DNA of 8,529 nt from Prevotella sp. UBA1104 (GCA_002314055.1 DCBP01000082.1:1-8529), one strand, 5' to 3'; counted from the stretch's first letter, positions 1 to 6,558 are shown. Translations and numbers: made by a program. Notes: a model not told the origin generated them from the letters alone.

Positions 1-823
1 TGAGAGTATCAAAATACGTCTGGATGCGCTGCATCTGCTTGTTTCCCTTGCTCTGCTTGGCGTAGGCTATGGAAGCGGTAGAGATTTCTTCTGCCGTAAA
101 GGGAACCGCCTCGGATTCGGGGCGAAGGAACACTTCGGGGTCATGGGCAAGTCCGCTCAGTCTTGTCAAGTTCTTGCACTGCATATCGGCTTTGCAGCCG
201 AGCAGCTTCTCGTAATAAGCATTGCCAGTGTAAAATGCGGATTGATAATAAGAAGAAATCTTGTCTATGTTTTTTTTGAACACGGATTTCTCGAATTGCA
301 CGAATTCTGTTTTAATCGTGCTTGGATTGCAACCTTTATCAGATATAATCTCATTCGTGAGATTAGTGCGATTCGTGTTCAAAAAATCATCCATGTTCGA
401 CAGTTCATACTTGAAGATGATGCGCAGTCCCTCGCCACTGACAGTGGTGTAGCACATCAGTGTATGTGGGTCGGCAATAATCTTCGCCTTCATCTCGGCA
501 AGAGTTGTAACCTTATTCGTGAGATTCGTGTTCACGTTAGAAATATCCTCAGTGTGCGGCACAATATGGTCGAAATCAACAAGAGACAATCCCGTTAATC
601 CTGTGACGTTCTCTTTGCCCTTGCCTCCCTCGAAAAGACAAGCTACGGCAAAGAGTGGACACTCACTCTTGAAAGTCTTGCTACCAGTCTGTCGGTACGA
701 TTCGGTGAAGACTTTCAGTTTCTCATCGCTACGGATGAGATTAGCTACTCCTTCGAGAAAACCAGGCAATGGCTGCTTGCTGGTAATGTTTTGGAAAATG
801 CTTACGTTCATACAGTTATTCAT
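1..823 (-). CDS. BT4734/VirE N-terminal domain protein, primase-like (3' end outside window)
   Basis: The minus strand is open from an ATG at 823-821 to the window edge, giving 274 residues without a stop. A second Met (residue 5, 811-809) is an equally plausible start. The protein carries the hallmarks of the Bacteroidetes BT4734/VirE-N family: VDFDH (about 82-86), YTTVSGEGLRI (about 125-135), GNAYYEKLLG, and CKNLTRLSGLAHDPEVF. The DxD at 83-85 and the SGEG at 129-132 resemble motifs I and II of archaeo-eukaryotic primases. Relatives usually continue into a helicase-type C-terminal domain, which would lie to the left of this window, so a primase-helicase of mobile-element type is my inference. 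The gene is transcribed away from the polysaccharide genes. It is unusual in carrying repeat-derived peptides in frame, at residues 98-103 and about 147-184, yet staying open. The family call is firm; the biochemical role is not. Confidence 0.85.
   Translation of the reverse strand, partial: MNNCMNVSIFQNITSKQPLPGFLEGVANLIRSDEKLKVFTESYRQTGSKTFKSECPLFAVACLFEGGKGKENVTGLTGLSLVDFDHIVPHTEDISNVNTNLTNKVTTLAEMKAKIIADPHTLMCYTTVSGEGLRIIFKYELSNMDDFLNTNRTNLTNEIISDKGCNPSTIKTEFVQFEKSVFKKNIDKISSYYQSAFYTGNAYYEKLLGCKADMQCKNLTRLSGLAHDPEVFLRPESEAVPFTAEEISTASIAYAKQSKGNKQMQRIQTYFDTL
272..386 (-). repeat. inverted-repeat-bounded repeat element inside the primase-like gene
   Basis: On the plus strand the left end reads TTTTTTGAACACGGATTT followed by CTCGAATTGCACGAATTC. 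The right end is its inverted counterpart, with ATTCGTGTTCAAAAAA closing the element. The two ends therefore form inverted terminal repeats around about 80 bp. The layout matches the intergenic elements of this window, but this copy lies wholly within a coding gene. Read on the minus strand it stays open and encodes about residues 147-184, including FLNTNRTNLTNE at one side and FVQFEKSVFK at the other. It falls between the SGEG motif and the NAYYEKLLG motif of the host protein. Confidence 0.75.
515..532 (-). repeat. short in-frame CACGAAT repeat encoding NTNLTN
   Basis: Two 9-bp units (AACACGAAT, CTCACGAAT) on the minus strand encode N98-T-N-L-T-N103 of the primase-like protein, shortly after its VDFDH motif. 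The unit is the same one found in the intergenic element at 868-1047 and in the helicase gene. Its 9-bp period equals three codons, so adding or losing a unit does not disturb the frame. Confidence 0.75.
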
Positions 824-867
824 TTGATAGTTAATATACAAGTATATCCCACGGAGGGATTTTTGTT

Positions 868-1047
868 TTCTCACACAGACTGCACAGATGACACGGATTT
901 ATTCGTTGAACACGGATTTATATTTTTGAACACGAATCACACGAATCACACGAATTACCCGAAACTCGTCGTAGACCCACTGACCAACGGGAGGTAATCA
1001 TACGAATTTTATTTCATCTGTGCTTATCTGTGAAATCCGTGGGAGAA
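868..1047. repeat. intergenic repeat element A (CACAGAT / CACGGATT / CACGAAT family)
   Basis: About 180 bp. The left arm carries direct motifs: CACACAGA, CACAGATG, CACGGATT twice, then AACACGAATCACACGAATCA with its 9-bp period. A central core (964-1007) containing GACCCACTGACCAACGGGA follows. The right arm carries the motifs in inverted form (ATCTGTG twice, AATCCGTGGGAGAA). The ends are imperfect inverted repeats of each other, TTCTCACACAG against the complement of CTGTGAAATCCGTGGGAGAA. The core is repeated at 6771-6814 with 6 differences in 44 positions. A plus-strand reading frame of 68 codons crosses this element, but it is only the repeat translated. No transposase is visible, so mobilisation in trans is inference. 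Confidence 0.8.
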
Positions 1048-1058
1048 TTATTCGGATG

Positions 1059-1066
1059 CGAAGATA
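1059..1066 (-). promoter_or_regulatory. weak -7 box candidate for the primase-like gene
   Basis: The minus strand reads TATCTTCG, one mismatch from the Bacteroidetes -7 consensus TAnnTTTG. It lies about 240 bp upstream of the start at 823, so the transcript would carry the whole repeat element A as leader. No clear TTTG -33 box is present at the expected distance, so the call is weak. Confidence 0.22.
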
Positions 1067-1085
1067 CAAAAACGTTAGAAACGCT

Positions 1086-1111
1086 GGTCTGAACATATTC
1101 AGACCGTTTTT
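1086..1111 (+). promoter_or_regulatory. perfect 8-bp hairpin/palindrome followed by a T run
   Basis: GGTCTGAA and TTCAGACC form a perfect 8-bp stem around the loop CATA, followed by GTTTTT on the plus strand. It looks like an intrinsic terminator, but no plus-strand gene lies upstream for it to end. It precedes the small HTH-like gene by 42 bp and lies just upstream of a weak minus-strand -7 box. An operator palindrome or a leader hairpin are therefore reasonable alternatives. Confidence 0.45.
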
Positions 1112-1152
1112 ATAATTATAAACTCAATTTTTAATTTATTAGCATTAAAATT

Positions 1153-1460
1153 ATGCCAAAATCAAGTTTCAAGGCGGTCAACCGCCAGTTTGCTGCATTT
1201 TTGCACGCAGAGTTAAAGAGACAGGGCTTGACTTTCACGATGTTGAGAAAGCATTGTCGTTTTGACAATAATGCCCTGGGCAATATTAAAAAGGTTTAGG
1301 CAGCAGTGCCGACCCTATTAGTTATTATCAGCAAATACTGCTTGCTTTCCGTGGGTTTGTGGACGATGAAGAATACAAGGAAATCAAGCGACGATGGGGA
1401 GAGGCATTAAGTGATTTTGATGTGATTTCGGACAAAGGAAATGACAATAAATCAAAATAA
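1153..1460 (+). pseudogene. small HTH-like protein with an interrupted frame
   Basis: An ATG at 1153 opens a frame that stops at TAG 1297-1299 after 48 codons. The neighbouring frame continues from GGT at 1293 to TAA 1458-1460 with another 55 codons. Joining them at the A run 1288-1292 gives a smooth protein of about 103 residues: MPKSSFKAVNRQF at the start, LTFTMLRKHCRFDN and LGNIKKGLGSS in the middle, and an acidic/basic tail. The middle loosely resembles an XRE-type helix-turn-helix, but I do not recognise a family. One extra A (six instead of five) would restore the frame. It could be a pseudogene, a sequencing error or a -1 frameshift at TAAAAAG, though that is not the classic A-AAA-AAG site. 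The second half ends 1 bp before the next gene's preferred start, which suggests it was once coupled to the polysaccharide operon, perhaps as a regulator. Confidence 0.55.
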
Positions 1461-1461
1461 T

Positions 1462-2205
1462 ATGTTTCAATTAAAGACATTGACAATTCTCGGCAGCAAG
1501 GCAGAACTCGCCTCGCTGCCTGAGGGTAAATTGCTCATCAATACAATCAATGCCCATTCGTATAATACGGCTCGCAAGGACAGGCTCTTTGCAGAGGCTT
1601 TGACGAATGGAGATGTGTTGATTCCCGATGGTGTGAGTATCGTAAAAGCTTGCAAATGGATCAAGGCAAAGTCGCAACCGAAGGAACGTATCGCAGGTTG
1701 GGACTTGTTCGTTTTCGAAATGGACAAACTCGAAAGAGAAAGTGAAGAATTAAGAATTAAGAATGAAGAATCCAAGACTGTGATGTTCATGGGTAGTTCG
1801 CAAAAGGTACTCGATTTGATAGTGAAGCATGTTGCTATGGATTATCCTCATCTGAAGGTGGCGACATACTCGCCTCCTTACAAGCCAGAGTTCTCTGATG
1901 AAGACAACAAGGCAATAGTAGATGCCATTAATGCTGCAACCCCGGATTTGCTTTGGATTGGCATGACGGCTCCGAAGCAAGAGAAGTGGACTTACTCGCA
2001 CTGGAATGAGTTGAACATTCATTGTCATGTGGGTACTATCGGTGCCGTGTTTGATTTCTTTGCCGGTACCGTGAAGCGTGCGCCAATGTGGTGGCAGGAG
2101 CATGGTCTGGAATGGTTGTATCGCTTACTGAAAGAACCGAAACGTATGTGGAGGCGATACATCATCGGTAATGCTTTATTCCTGTGGAACATAACGAAAG
2201 AATAA
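1462..2205 (+). CDS. WecB/TagA/CpsF family glycosyltransferase
   Basis: The product is a 247-residue GT26 enzyme. The family transfers an N-acetyl-hexosamine-type sugar (for example ManNAc or ManNAcA) from UDP to a lipid-linked precursor at the inner face of the membrane. Visible family motifs are LINTINAHSYNTA near the N-terminus, LIPDGVSIV with the probable catalytic Asp56, RIAGWDLF, IGMTAPKQEKW, GAVFDFFAGTVKRAP, and a basic C-terminal tail (LYRLLKEPKRMWRRYIIGN) that in this family helps membrane association. I chose ATG 1462 because it follows the upstream stop by one base and fits the family N-terminus; ATG 1441 would add seven low-complexity residues. The stop overlaps the next start by one base (TAATG), so translation is probably coupled. 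Residues 94-105 (SEELRIKNEESK) come from an AT-rich heptamer repeat and look like an insertion in a loop. The exact sugar cannot be read from sequence. Confidence 0.9.
   Translation: MFQLKTLTILGSKAELASLPEGKLLINTINAHSYNTARKDRLFAEALTNGDVLIPDGVSIVKACKWIKAKSQPKERIAGWDLFVFEMDKLERESEELRIKNEESKTVMFMGSSQKVLDLIVKHVAMDYPHLKVATYSPPYKPEFSDEDNKAIVDAINAATPDLLWIGMTAPKQEKWTYSHWNELNIHCHVGTIGAVFDFFAGTVKRAPMWWQEHGLEWLYRLLKEPKRMWRRYIIGNALFLWNITKE
1746..1773 (+). repeat. heptamer tandem repeat (AGAATTA) inside the WecG-like gene
   Basis: Four 7-bp units follow one another: AGAATTA, AGAATTA, AGAATGA, AGAATCC. They encode the polar segment around ELRIKNEES, between the RIAGWDLF region and VMFMGSSQ. The period of 7 is not a multiple of three, so gain or loss of one unit would shift the frame of the glycosyltransferase; three units equal 21 bp and keep it. 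Confidence 0.7.
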
Positions 2206-3308
2206 TGGCGGCACGCAAAAGGGTTCTTATGGTTGCCACATCGCCCATGACGCATGGTGGGATAACGGCTGTGGTAAGAGGTTACCAGAAGTGCCGGCTC
2301 TGGAAAGATTGGCATTGTCGATGGATAGCGTCACATTGCGACGGAACGATTGTAGTGAAACTTTGGTTTTTCTTCCGTGGCTTTGCCGAATACGCCTTCC
2401 TGTTACCTTTCTACGATATAGTACATATACATTTCAGCGAGTTTCCATCAGCGTTGCGCAAGTCGTTCTTTGTTATGCTTGCAAAGTTGCTCGGCAAGAA
2501 AATTGTCATACATCTCCACACCTATTCGCCATTGGTCTCAATAGAAGGGAAGCACAAGAAGGTGTACAGGTACCTTTTTGACTCTGCCGACAGGGCTATA
2601 GTGTTGAGTAAAATTTGGAAAACGTCAGTTGAGCAAGCATTCTGCAGTAAAAGCATAACGGACAGAACCTGTGTAGTGTATAATCCATGCGTACCATGCG
2701 AAGAAGAAAAAAGAGATGCTGATGATCTACGCTCGCTAAACGAAATACGGACATTTATGGAAGGTAGAAAAATCATCCTGTATGCAGGAACGGTAGAAAA
2801 AAGAAAGGGGTATGACGACCTCTTGAGAGCTTTCTGCAAACTCAAGGATACGGCCTGTGGATGGGCGCTCGTCATTGCCGGCTTAGGAGATTTGGAGCAA
2901 GGCAAGGCGATGGCGGCACGGCTCGGCATTTCCAATCTTGTAATGTGGACGGGATGGATTGACGGTGCGTGCAAGCAATATGTATTCAGTCATGCTGAGG
3001 TATTCTGCCTGCCGTCCTACGCCGAGGGATTTCCTATGGGAGTGCTCGACGCATGGTCGTATGCCTTGCCCGTTGTCACCACACCCGTAGGCGGAATACC
3101 CGATGTGGCGGAAGACGGCAAGAACATGCTGTTAGCTCAGCCTGGAGACGTGGACGGCTTGTCTCGCTGTCTGTCGAGGCTGATTTCTGACGGAGCATTG
3201 CGCGAGAATATCTCCTTACAGTCGCGTAAGCTTGCCCAAGGAGTGTTTGCACTTGATGCCTGCGACAGGAAAATCAATGAAATATATCAAAATCTTTTTG
3301 CAAAATGA
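2205..3308 (+). CDS. GT4-type glycosyltransferase (GT-B fold)
   Basis: A 367-residue cytoplasmic glycosyltransferase that would extend a surface glycan using a nucleotide-activated sugar. The N-terminal acceptor domain begins VLMVATSPMTHGGITAVV, with the glycine loop at 18-19, and continues through VHIHFSEFPS and IVIHLHTYSP. The donor domain begins with YAGTVEKRKGYDDLL (about 193-207; R200/K201 match the usual phosphate-contacting basic residues) and continues with VIAGLGD, the conserved W-GW region, and FCLPSYAEGFPMGVLDAW. The family EX7E motif appears here as E274-x7-D282, a conservative Glu to Asp change. It is followed by PVVTTPVGGIPDVAEDGKN, as usual for GT4. The start at 2205 is chosen over an in-frame ATG at 2184 because it overlaps the preceding stop by one base. 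The stop overlaps the next start by 4 bases (ATGA). Donor and acceptor are unknown. Confidence 0.92.
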   Translation: MAARKRVLMVATSPMTHGGITAVVRGYQKCRLWKDWHCRWIASHCDGTIVVKLWFFFRGFAEYAFLLPFYDIVHIHFSEFPSALRKSFFVMLAKLLGKKIVIHLHTYSPLVSIEGKHKKVYRYLFDSADRAIVLSKIWKTSVEQAFCSKSITDRTCVVYNPCVPCEEEKRDADDLRSLNEIRTFMEGRKIILYAGTVEKRKGYDDLLRAFCKLKDTACGWALVIAGLGDLEQGKAMAARLGISNLVMWTGWIDGACKQYVFSHAEVFCLPSYAEGFPMGVLDAWSYALPVVTTPVGGIPDVAEDGKNMLLAQPGDVDGLSRCLSRLISDGALRENISLQSRKLAQGVFALDACDRKINEIYQNLFAK

Positions 3309-4408
3309 ATGATACCATTGAACTTTTTCTTGAATTGCTGAAGGCTGCGCTGTGGAAGCAATATCCAGAGCCTGCCGTTAAGCAGACAGGAACCAACCAC
3401 TCATGTTTGGTGAATGCCGACTGGAACGGCGTACGTCGCATTGCGGAAAAACAAGCCGTAGCGGGATTGATGGCTGACGGCATATCACTGTTACCGCAAG
3501 ACATGATGCCGCCGTTTGAGATGAAGATGCGTTTCATTGCAGATTCTATGGCAACAGCAAGAAGAAACGCTGAAGTGGCACGGGAAATGCAACGCGTCTG
3601 CACGCTGCTGCAAAACAGCAACGTGAAAGTGGCTTTCTTCAAAGGACAGATTGCAGGGGCGAGATACTGCAATCCTGACCACCGTACGCCTGGAGACGTT
3701 GACTTCATTTCTGATAATCCCGCATTGGCGGAAAGGGTGATGGTTGAGCATGGAGGCAAGATGGGCGGCATAGTGCCGAAGCATGCCGAGATATGGATGG
3801 ACGGCGTTTTGTTTGAGTCACACCGCATGGCTCTCGACTTGGCTTATCCGCCAAGTCAGGCTTATTTCAACAGACAGATAAGAAGAATGTTGCGTGAAAG
3901 TGTAGGCAAAGAGCGTGTCGGCGACATGGAAATGCCATGCTTGACGCCAGCGCTGGAAGTTTGTCACTGCACGGCACATATCAACCACCATTTTCTTGAA
4001 GTGGGTATTGGTCTGCGACAGATTGCGGATTTTGCAATGCTCTTGACTAAGATGAAAAACTTTATTGACATAGCGGAACTGCGACGCCACTTGCGCGGAA
4101 CCCACATGTTGCGTTTCTTTCGCGCCCTTGAGGCATTGTGCGTTGAGCACCTTGGAATGCCGGAAGAGGCTGTCGCTATTCCGTATGGCAACGGCGACAA
4201 AAAAAACGGACTGCTGATAATGCAGTCGGCAATAAGCGGGGGAAACTTCGGCCGTTATGACGGTAAGGACAAGAGCAACGGCTTCCGCCGCATGATGATT
4301 AGCGTGGGCAAAGCTGTGCGTTATTTCCGCATGTCGCCTTTGGAGGCGTTGTTCCGTCCGACAATGACTGTAAGAGTATGGCTGTGGGTACATCGTTGTA
4401 TTTCTTGA
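3305..4408 (+). CDS. NTP_transf_5 (PF14907-like) nucleotidyltransferase-fold protein
   Basis: A 367-residue protein of the uncharacterised nucleotidyltransferase family often found in Bacteroidetes capsule and exopolysaccharide loci. The core reads VAFFKGQIAGARY (K113-G114), then HRTPGDVDFIS with the paired metal-binding acids D131 and D133, and then VLFESH (E171, H173), where relatives show a comparable acidic-x-His motif. A histidine-rich stretch, EVCHCTAHINHHFLEVGIGLRQIADFAM (about 217-244), is also typical. The C-terminus is basic and aromatic (RYFRMSPLEALFRP). The start is fixed by the ATGA overlap with the GT4 gene, which makes it the last gene of the translationally coupled trio. Its substrate is unknown for the whole family; a role in modifying or assembling the polysaccharide is inferred from context. 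A repeat element begins 20 bp after the stop and no clear terminator is visible. Confidence 0.85.
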   Translation: MNDTIELFLELLKAALWKQYPEPAVKQTGTNHSCLVNADWNGVRRIAEKQAVAGLMADGISLLPQDMMPPFEMKMRFIADSMATARRNAEVAREMQRVCTLLQNSNVKVAFFKGQIAGARYCNPDHRTPGDVDFISDNPALAERVMVEHGGKMGGIVPKHAEIWMDGVLFESHRMALDLAYPPSQAYFNRQIRRMLRESVGKERVGDMEMPCLTPALEVCHCTAHINHHFLEVGIGLRQIADFAMLLTKMKNFIDIAELRRHLRGTHMLRFFRALEALCVEHLGMPEEAVAIPYGNGDKKNGLLIMQSAISGGNFGRYDGKDKSNGFRRMMISVGKAVRYFRMSPLEALFRPTMTVRVWLWVHRCIS

Positions 4409-4427
4409 AAAAATATTTGCGAGGAAT

Positions 4428-4595
4428 ATAACACGAATATTTTATTTTGCACACGGATTTGGCTTTCCCATTCGACTGTCGATTTTCAATTCACAGATGA
4501 ACACGGATTTTTATTTTTTTGAATACGGATGGATTCTGATTTTACTGATTTTTGTTGGTAGCTTTGCTACAACAGGGAGAAATGATAATCTGTGA
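4428..4595. repeat. repeat element B, 168-bp direct repeat flanking the ATPase cassette
   Basis: This stretch matches 6813-6980 with no gaps and only 3 differences in 168 positions, at a constant offset of 2385 bp. It contains AACACGAATATT, CACACGGATTTGG, CACAGATGAACACGGATT, and a small hairpin at 4554-4573 (GTTG-g-TAGC / GCTA-CAAC with a TTT loop). Inverted motifs (ATCTGTG) begin at its right end and run on to about 4616 (AATCTGTGTAATCTGTGGGA). It fills most of the gap between the polysaccharide genes and the ATPase gene. Confidence 0.9.
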
Positions 4596-4715
4596 AAATC
4601 TGTGTAATCTGTGGGACAACACAATATCACTCCATTTTCCAGAAGAACCTAATAAATTAGTTGGATTTTATATGTTGCTTGATTAACTTTTTTGTAAAAA
4701 AACTCAATAAAATTG

Positions 4716-4743
4716 TTTGACCGATAGAAAAGATGTATATTTG
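4716..4743 (+). promoter_or_regulatory. Bacteroidetes-type promoter for the ATPase operon
   Basis: A perfect match to the Bacteroidetes -7 box TAnnTTTG (TATATTTG, 4736-4743) is preceded by TTTG at 4716-4719, 16 bp upstream. That spacing is slightly shorter than the usual -33/-7 arrangement. Transcription would start near 4750, leaving an AT-rich leader of roughly 20 bases before ATG 4773. The promoter lies outside the 168-bp repeat, so the two-gene unit carries its own promoter. Confidence 0.65.
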
Positions 4744-4772
4744 CATAATAAAGAAAAATATAGTGGATTTCA

Positions 4773-6080
4773 ATGGCAAAGTTTAATTTTCAGTTAAATG
4801 ATTATCACGCAGTAAAACGAGCAGATTTGCTGATAAGTGGGATAACGGTAGTTGCAGGAGTTAATGGCTGTGGTAAAAGCACGTTGTCTCGCTGGCTATA
4901 TTATATCGTCAATATTATATCTTCTTTTGACAAACTTTTGTTTGCTGATTTTCGTAATCAAATCATCAGGTCTTTGCAAAAATATGATAAGGTGCTTGAT
5001 GATATAGCGATTTGTGTGGGAGAAGAAAAAAAGAAAAAATATGAACACAGTTTATCTTTGATGTCTGCTGTGAGTTTGATTGATGGTGGAAGCAGTAAGC
5101 TTAATTACTATTATACACAAGCTGTGGACTGTCTTGATGAAATGCTGGAAAATTATATAGCGTTAGAGAAAAATCCCAAACAGGTTGGTCGTGTTCTAAA
5201 TTTGTTTGGACTGACAGATTCCGAGCATGTTCAGCCTGATATGGAGAAGCTGATGTTTCAAGAGTTCTCCAAGTATGATTTTGCTTACAGAGAGCAGAAA
5301 ACCGAACGGTTGAAGAGTGTCTTGATAGATAAGGTCATTTCATCTTATAATGAGAAAGATTCTTTTCCAAAGAATATCAGGTTTAAAGAAGATGATGTTG
5401 AACTCCTTTTGGAACATACAGGAAAAATCTATAGTTTGGACAATGCCATCTATATGGGTACTCCTACAGCGATTTCAATGCGTCAGTCGGACATGGTCAT
5501 GTTGGAAGACTTGAGAAATAAGGTTAATTCTCGGAACGAAAATGGGGTAAATGTTAATGGCGTACAGAATTTAATATCTATTATTAAAAGTATGTTGAAT
5601 GGCTCTATTGTTGAAAAAGAAAACTTTGATGCGACAGATTTATATTATCACGGTAAGGATGGAAAGGAAATAAGGTTGGAAGATATTGCTTCAGGCTTTA
5701 AGCCTCTGGCATATATGGTGCGACTGATAGAAAACGGATGGCTTACTGATACTACTTTGCTTGAAATAGATGAACCTGAAACAAATTTACATCCCCAGTG
5801 GGTTGTAGAATTTGCCCGTTTGTTAGTATTGATAAATAAGACTACAGGTACTAAGATTTTTATTACGAGCCATAATCCGGATATGGTATCTGCTATCAGA
5901 TACATTTCTGAGGCAGAAGGCATATCTGAGAATACTCGTTTCTATTTGGCAGAGCAATTTGAAAATACAGCTCTTTATGAGTACAGGAATTTAGGTAATG
6001 ACATAGGTCCAGTTTTTGATTCATTCAATCAGTCTTTTAGTACATTGGAAAAGTATGCTACAGAATTCGGAAAGTTATAA
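4773..6080 (+). CDS. AAA_21/OLD-like ABC-type ATPase
   Basis: A 435-residue soluble ATPase of the SMC/ABC-like AAA group. The Walker A is GVNGCGKST (29-37). An ABC signature-like ASGFKPL lies near 306-312. The Walker B is LLEIDE (329-334) with the catalytic E334, followed by the D-loop PETNLHPQ (335-342) and the switch SHNPDMV (H367). Between Walker A and the signature lies a helical insert of about 270 residues, part of it highly charged (EEKKKKYEH), likely a lid or short coiled-coil arm. No Toprim domain follows, so it is an ATPase-only protein rather than a full OLD nuclease. The C-terminus (FDSFNQSFSTLEKY) overlaps the next gene by 26 bp, which implies coupled expression and probably a complex with that product. 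The gene is clearly more AT-rich than the glycan genes upstream, suggesting separate acquisition. Such ATPases commonly partner with nucleases in anti-phage systems; that role is inferred here. Confidence 0.85.
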   Translation: MAKFNFQLNDYHAVKRADLLISGITVVAGVNGCGKSTLSRWLYYIVNIISSFDKLLFADFRNQIIRSLQKYDKVLDDIAICVGEEKKKKYEHSLSLMSAVSLIDGGSSKLNYYYTQAVDCLDEMLENYIALEKNPKQVGRVLNLFGLTDSEHVQPDMEKLMFQEFSKYDFAYREQKTERLKSVLIDKVISSYNEKDSFPKNIRFKEDDVELLLEHTGKIYSLDNAIYMGTPTAISMRQSDMVMLEDLRNKVNSRNENGVNVNGVQNLISIIKSMLNGSIVEKENFDATDLYYHGKDGKEIRLEDIASGFKPLAYMVRLIENGWLTDTTLLEIDEPETNLHPQWVVEFARLLVLINKTTGTKIFITSHNPDMVSAIRYISEAEGISENTRFYLAEQFENTALYEYRNLGNDIGPVFDSFNQSFSTLEKYATEFGKL

Positions 6081-6558
6081 AATAGACAACTATCGAGGTA
6101 TAAATATAGAATGTTGGTCAGCAAAAGATTTGGTTGGTCTGCATAGTTTGTTGCAAAAAGAAGGTTGTCCGAAGGCGGAAAATCTTTTTTCCGATAATGA
6201 TAAGGCTGTAGAATTGGATGAAGTTCAAAGAAGGATTTCCCAACGACGGCATGTTAGCAAATTGTCTTCGACAGATTTCTTGTTGCATGTCAATAATAAC
6301 AAACTGCTTTTGGGGGATGCTAAGTTTAATTTGAAAAAACTTGAAAATCTTGACAGGAAAGAGATTTCTAAAAAGATTAATGACTCGAAAGCTATTATTG
6401 TCAGTGATTATTCTTATGTCCCATATATTTATCTCTTAGTACCTAAAAAGCTGACGGATTCTCTGCACCTTTCTCTGCTCAAACGTATGATTTCGCAGAA
6501 TCCAAAATGGAAAATTGTTGATACGGAACAATTTAAAAATATGTTTTTGCAAGAATAG
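6055..6558 (+). CDS. small protein with a PD-(D/E)xK-like motif, partner of the ATPase
   Basis: I do not recognise a named family. From ATG 6055 the product has 167 residues; an upstream in-frame ATG at 6016 would overlap the ATPase by 65 bp instead of 26. The centre reads STDFLLHVNNNKLLLGDAKF. D74 is followed 14 residues later by D88-A-K90, at the end of a hydrophobic strand and preceded by acidic positions E53, D55 and E56. This is the order and spacing of a PD-(D/E)xK nuclease core (E, then D, then D-x-K). Next come a lysine-rich helix, a strand (KAIIVSDYS) and IYLLVPKKL, consistent with an alpha/beta/alpha fold. There is no signal peptide or membrane segment. The overlap with the ATPase suggests an effector controlled by it, perhaps cutting nucleic acid. 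Nuclease activity is inferred from the motif only. Confidence 0.7.
   Translation: MLQNSESYKIDNYRGINIECWSAKDLVGLHSLLQKEGCPKAENLFSDNDKAVELDEVQRRISQRRHVSKLSSTDFLLHVNNNKLLLGDAKFNLKKLENLDRKEISKKINDSKAIIVSDYSYVPYIYLLVPKKLTDSLHLSLLKRMISQNPKWKIVDTEQFKNMFLQE

Noticed and set aside
143..598. Plus-strand reading frame of 151 codons
   Set aside because: It is antisense to the BT4734-like gene, which has clear conserved motifs throughout, and it has no recognisable domain of its own.
839..846. A -7 box (TATACTTG) close to the start of the primase-like gene on the minus strand
   Set aside because: It differs from TAnnTTTG at one position, lacks a -33 TTTG at a suitable distance, and would leave only about 8 bases of leader.
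791..997. Plus-strand reading frame of 68 codons
   Set aside because: Its product (HGFIFLNTNHTNHTN and similar) is translation of repeat element A, with no start signal or family resemblance.
868..1047. CRISPR array
   Set aside because: The repeats are short (7 to 9 bp), degenerate, lack regular unique spacers, and no cas genes are present.
4687..4704. A/T inverted repeat (CTTTTTTG / TAAAAAAAC) as a terminator for the glycan genes
   Set aside because: The stem is only A-T pairs, lies almost 280 bp after the stop, and directly precedes the ATPase promoter, so chance AT richness explains it.
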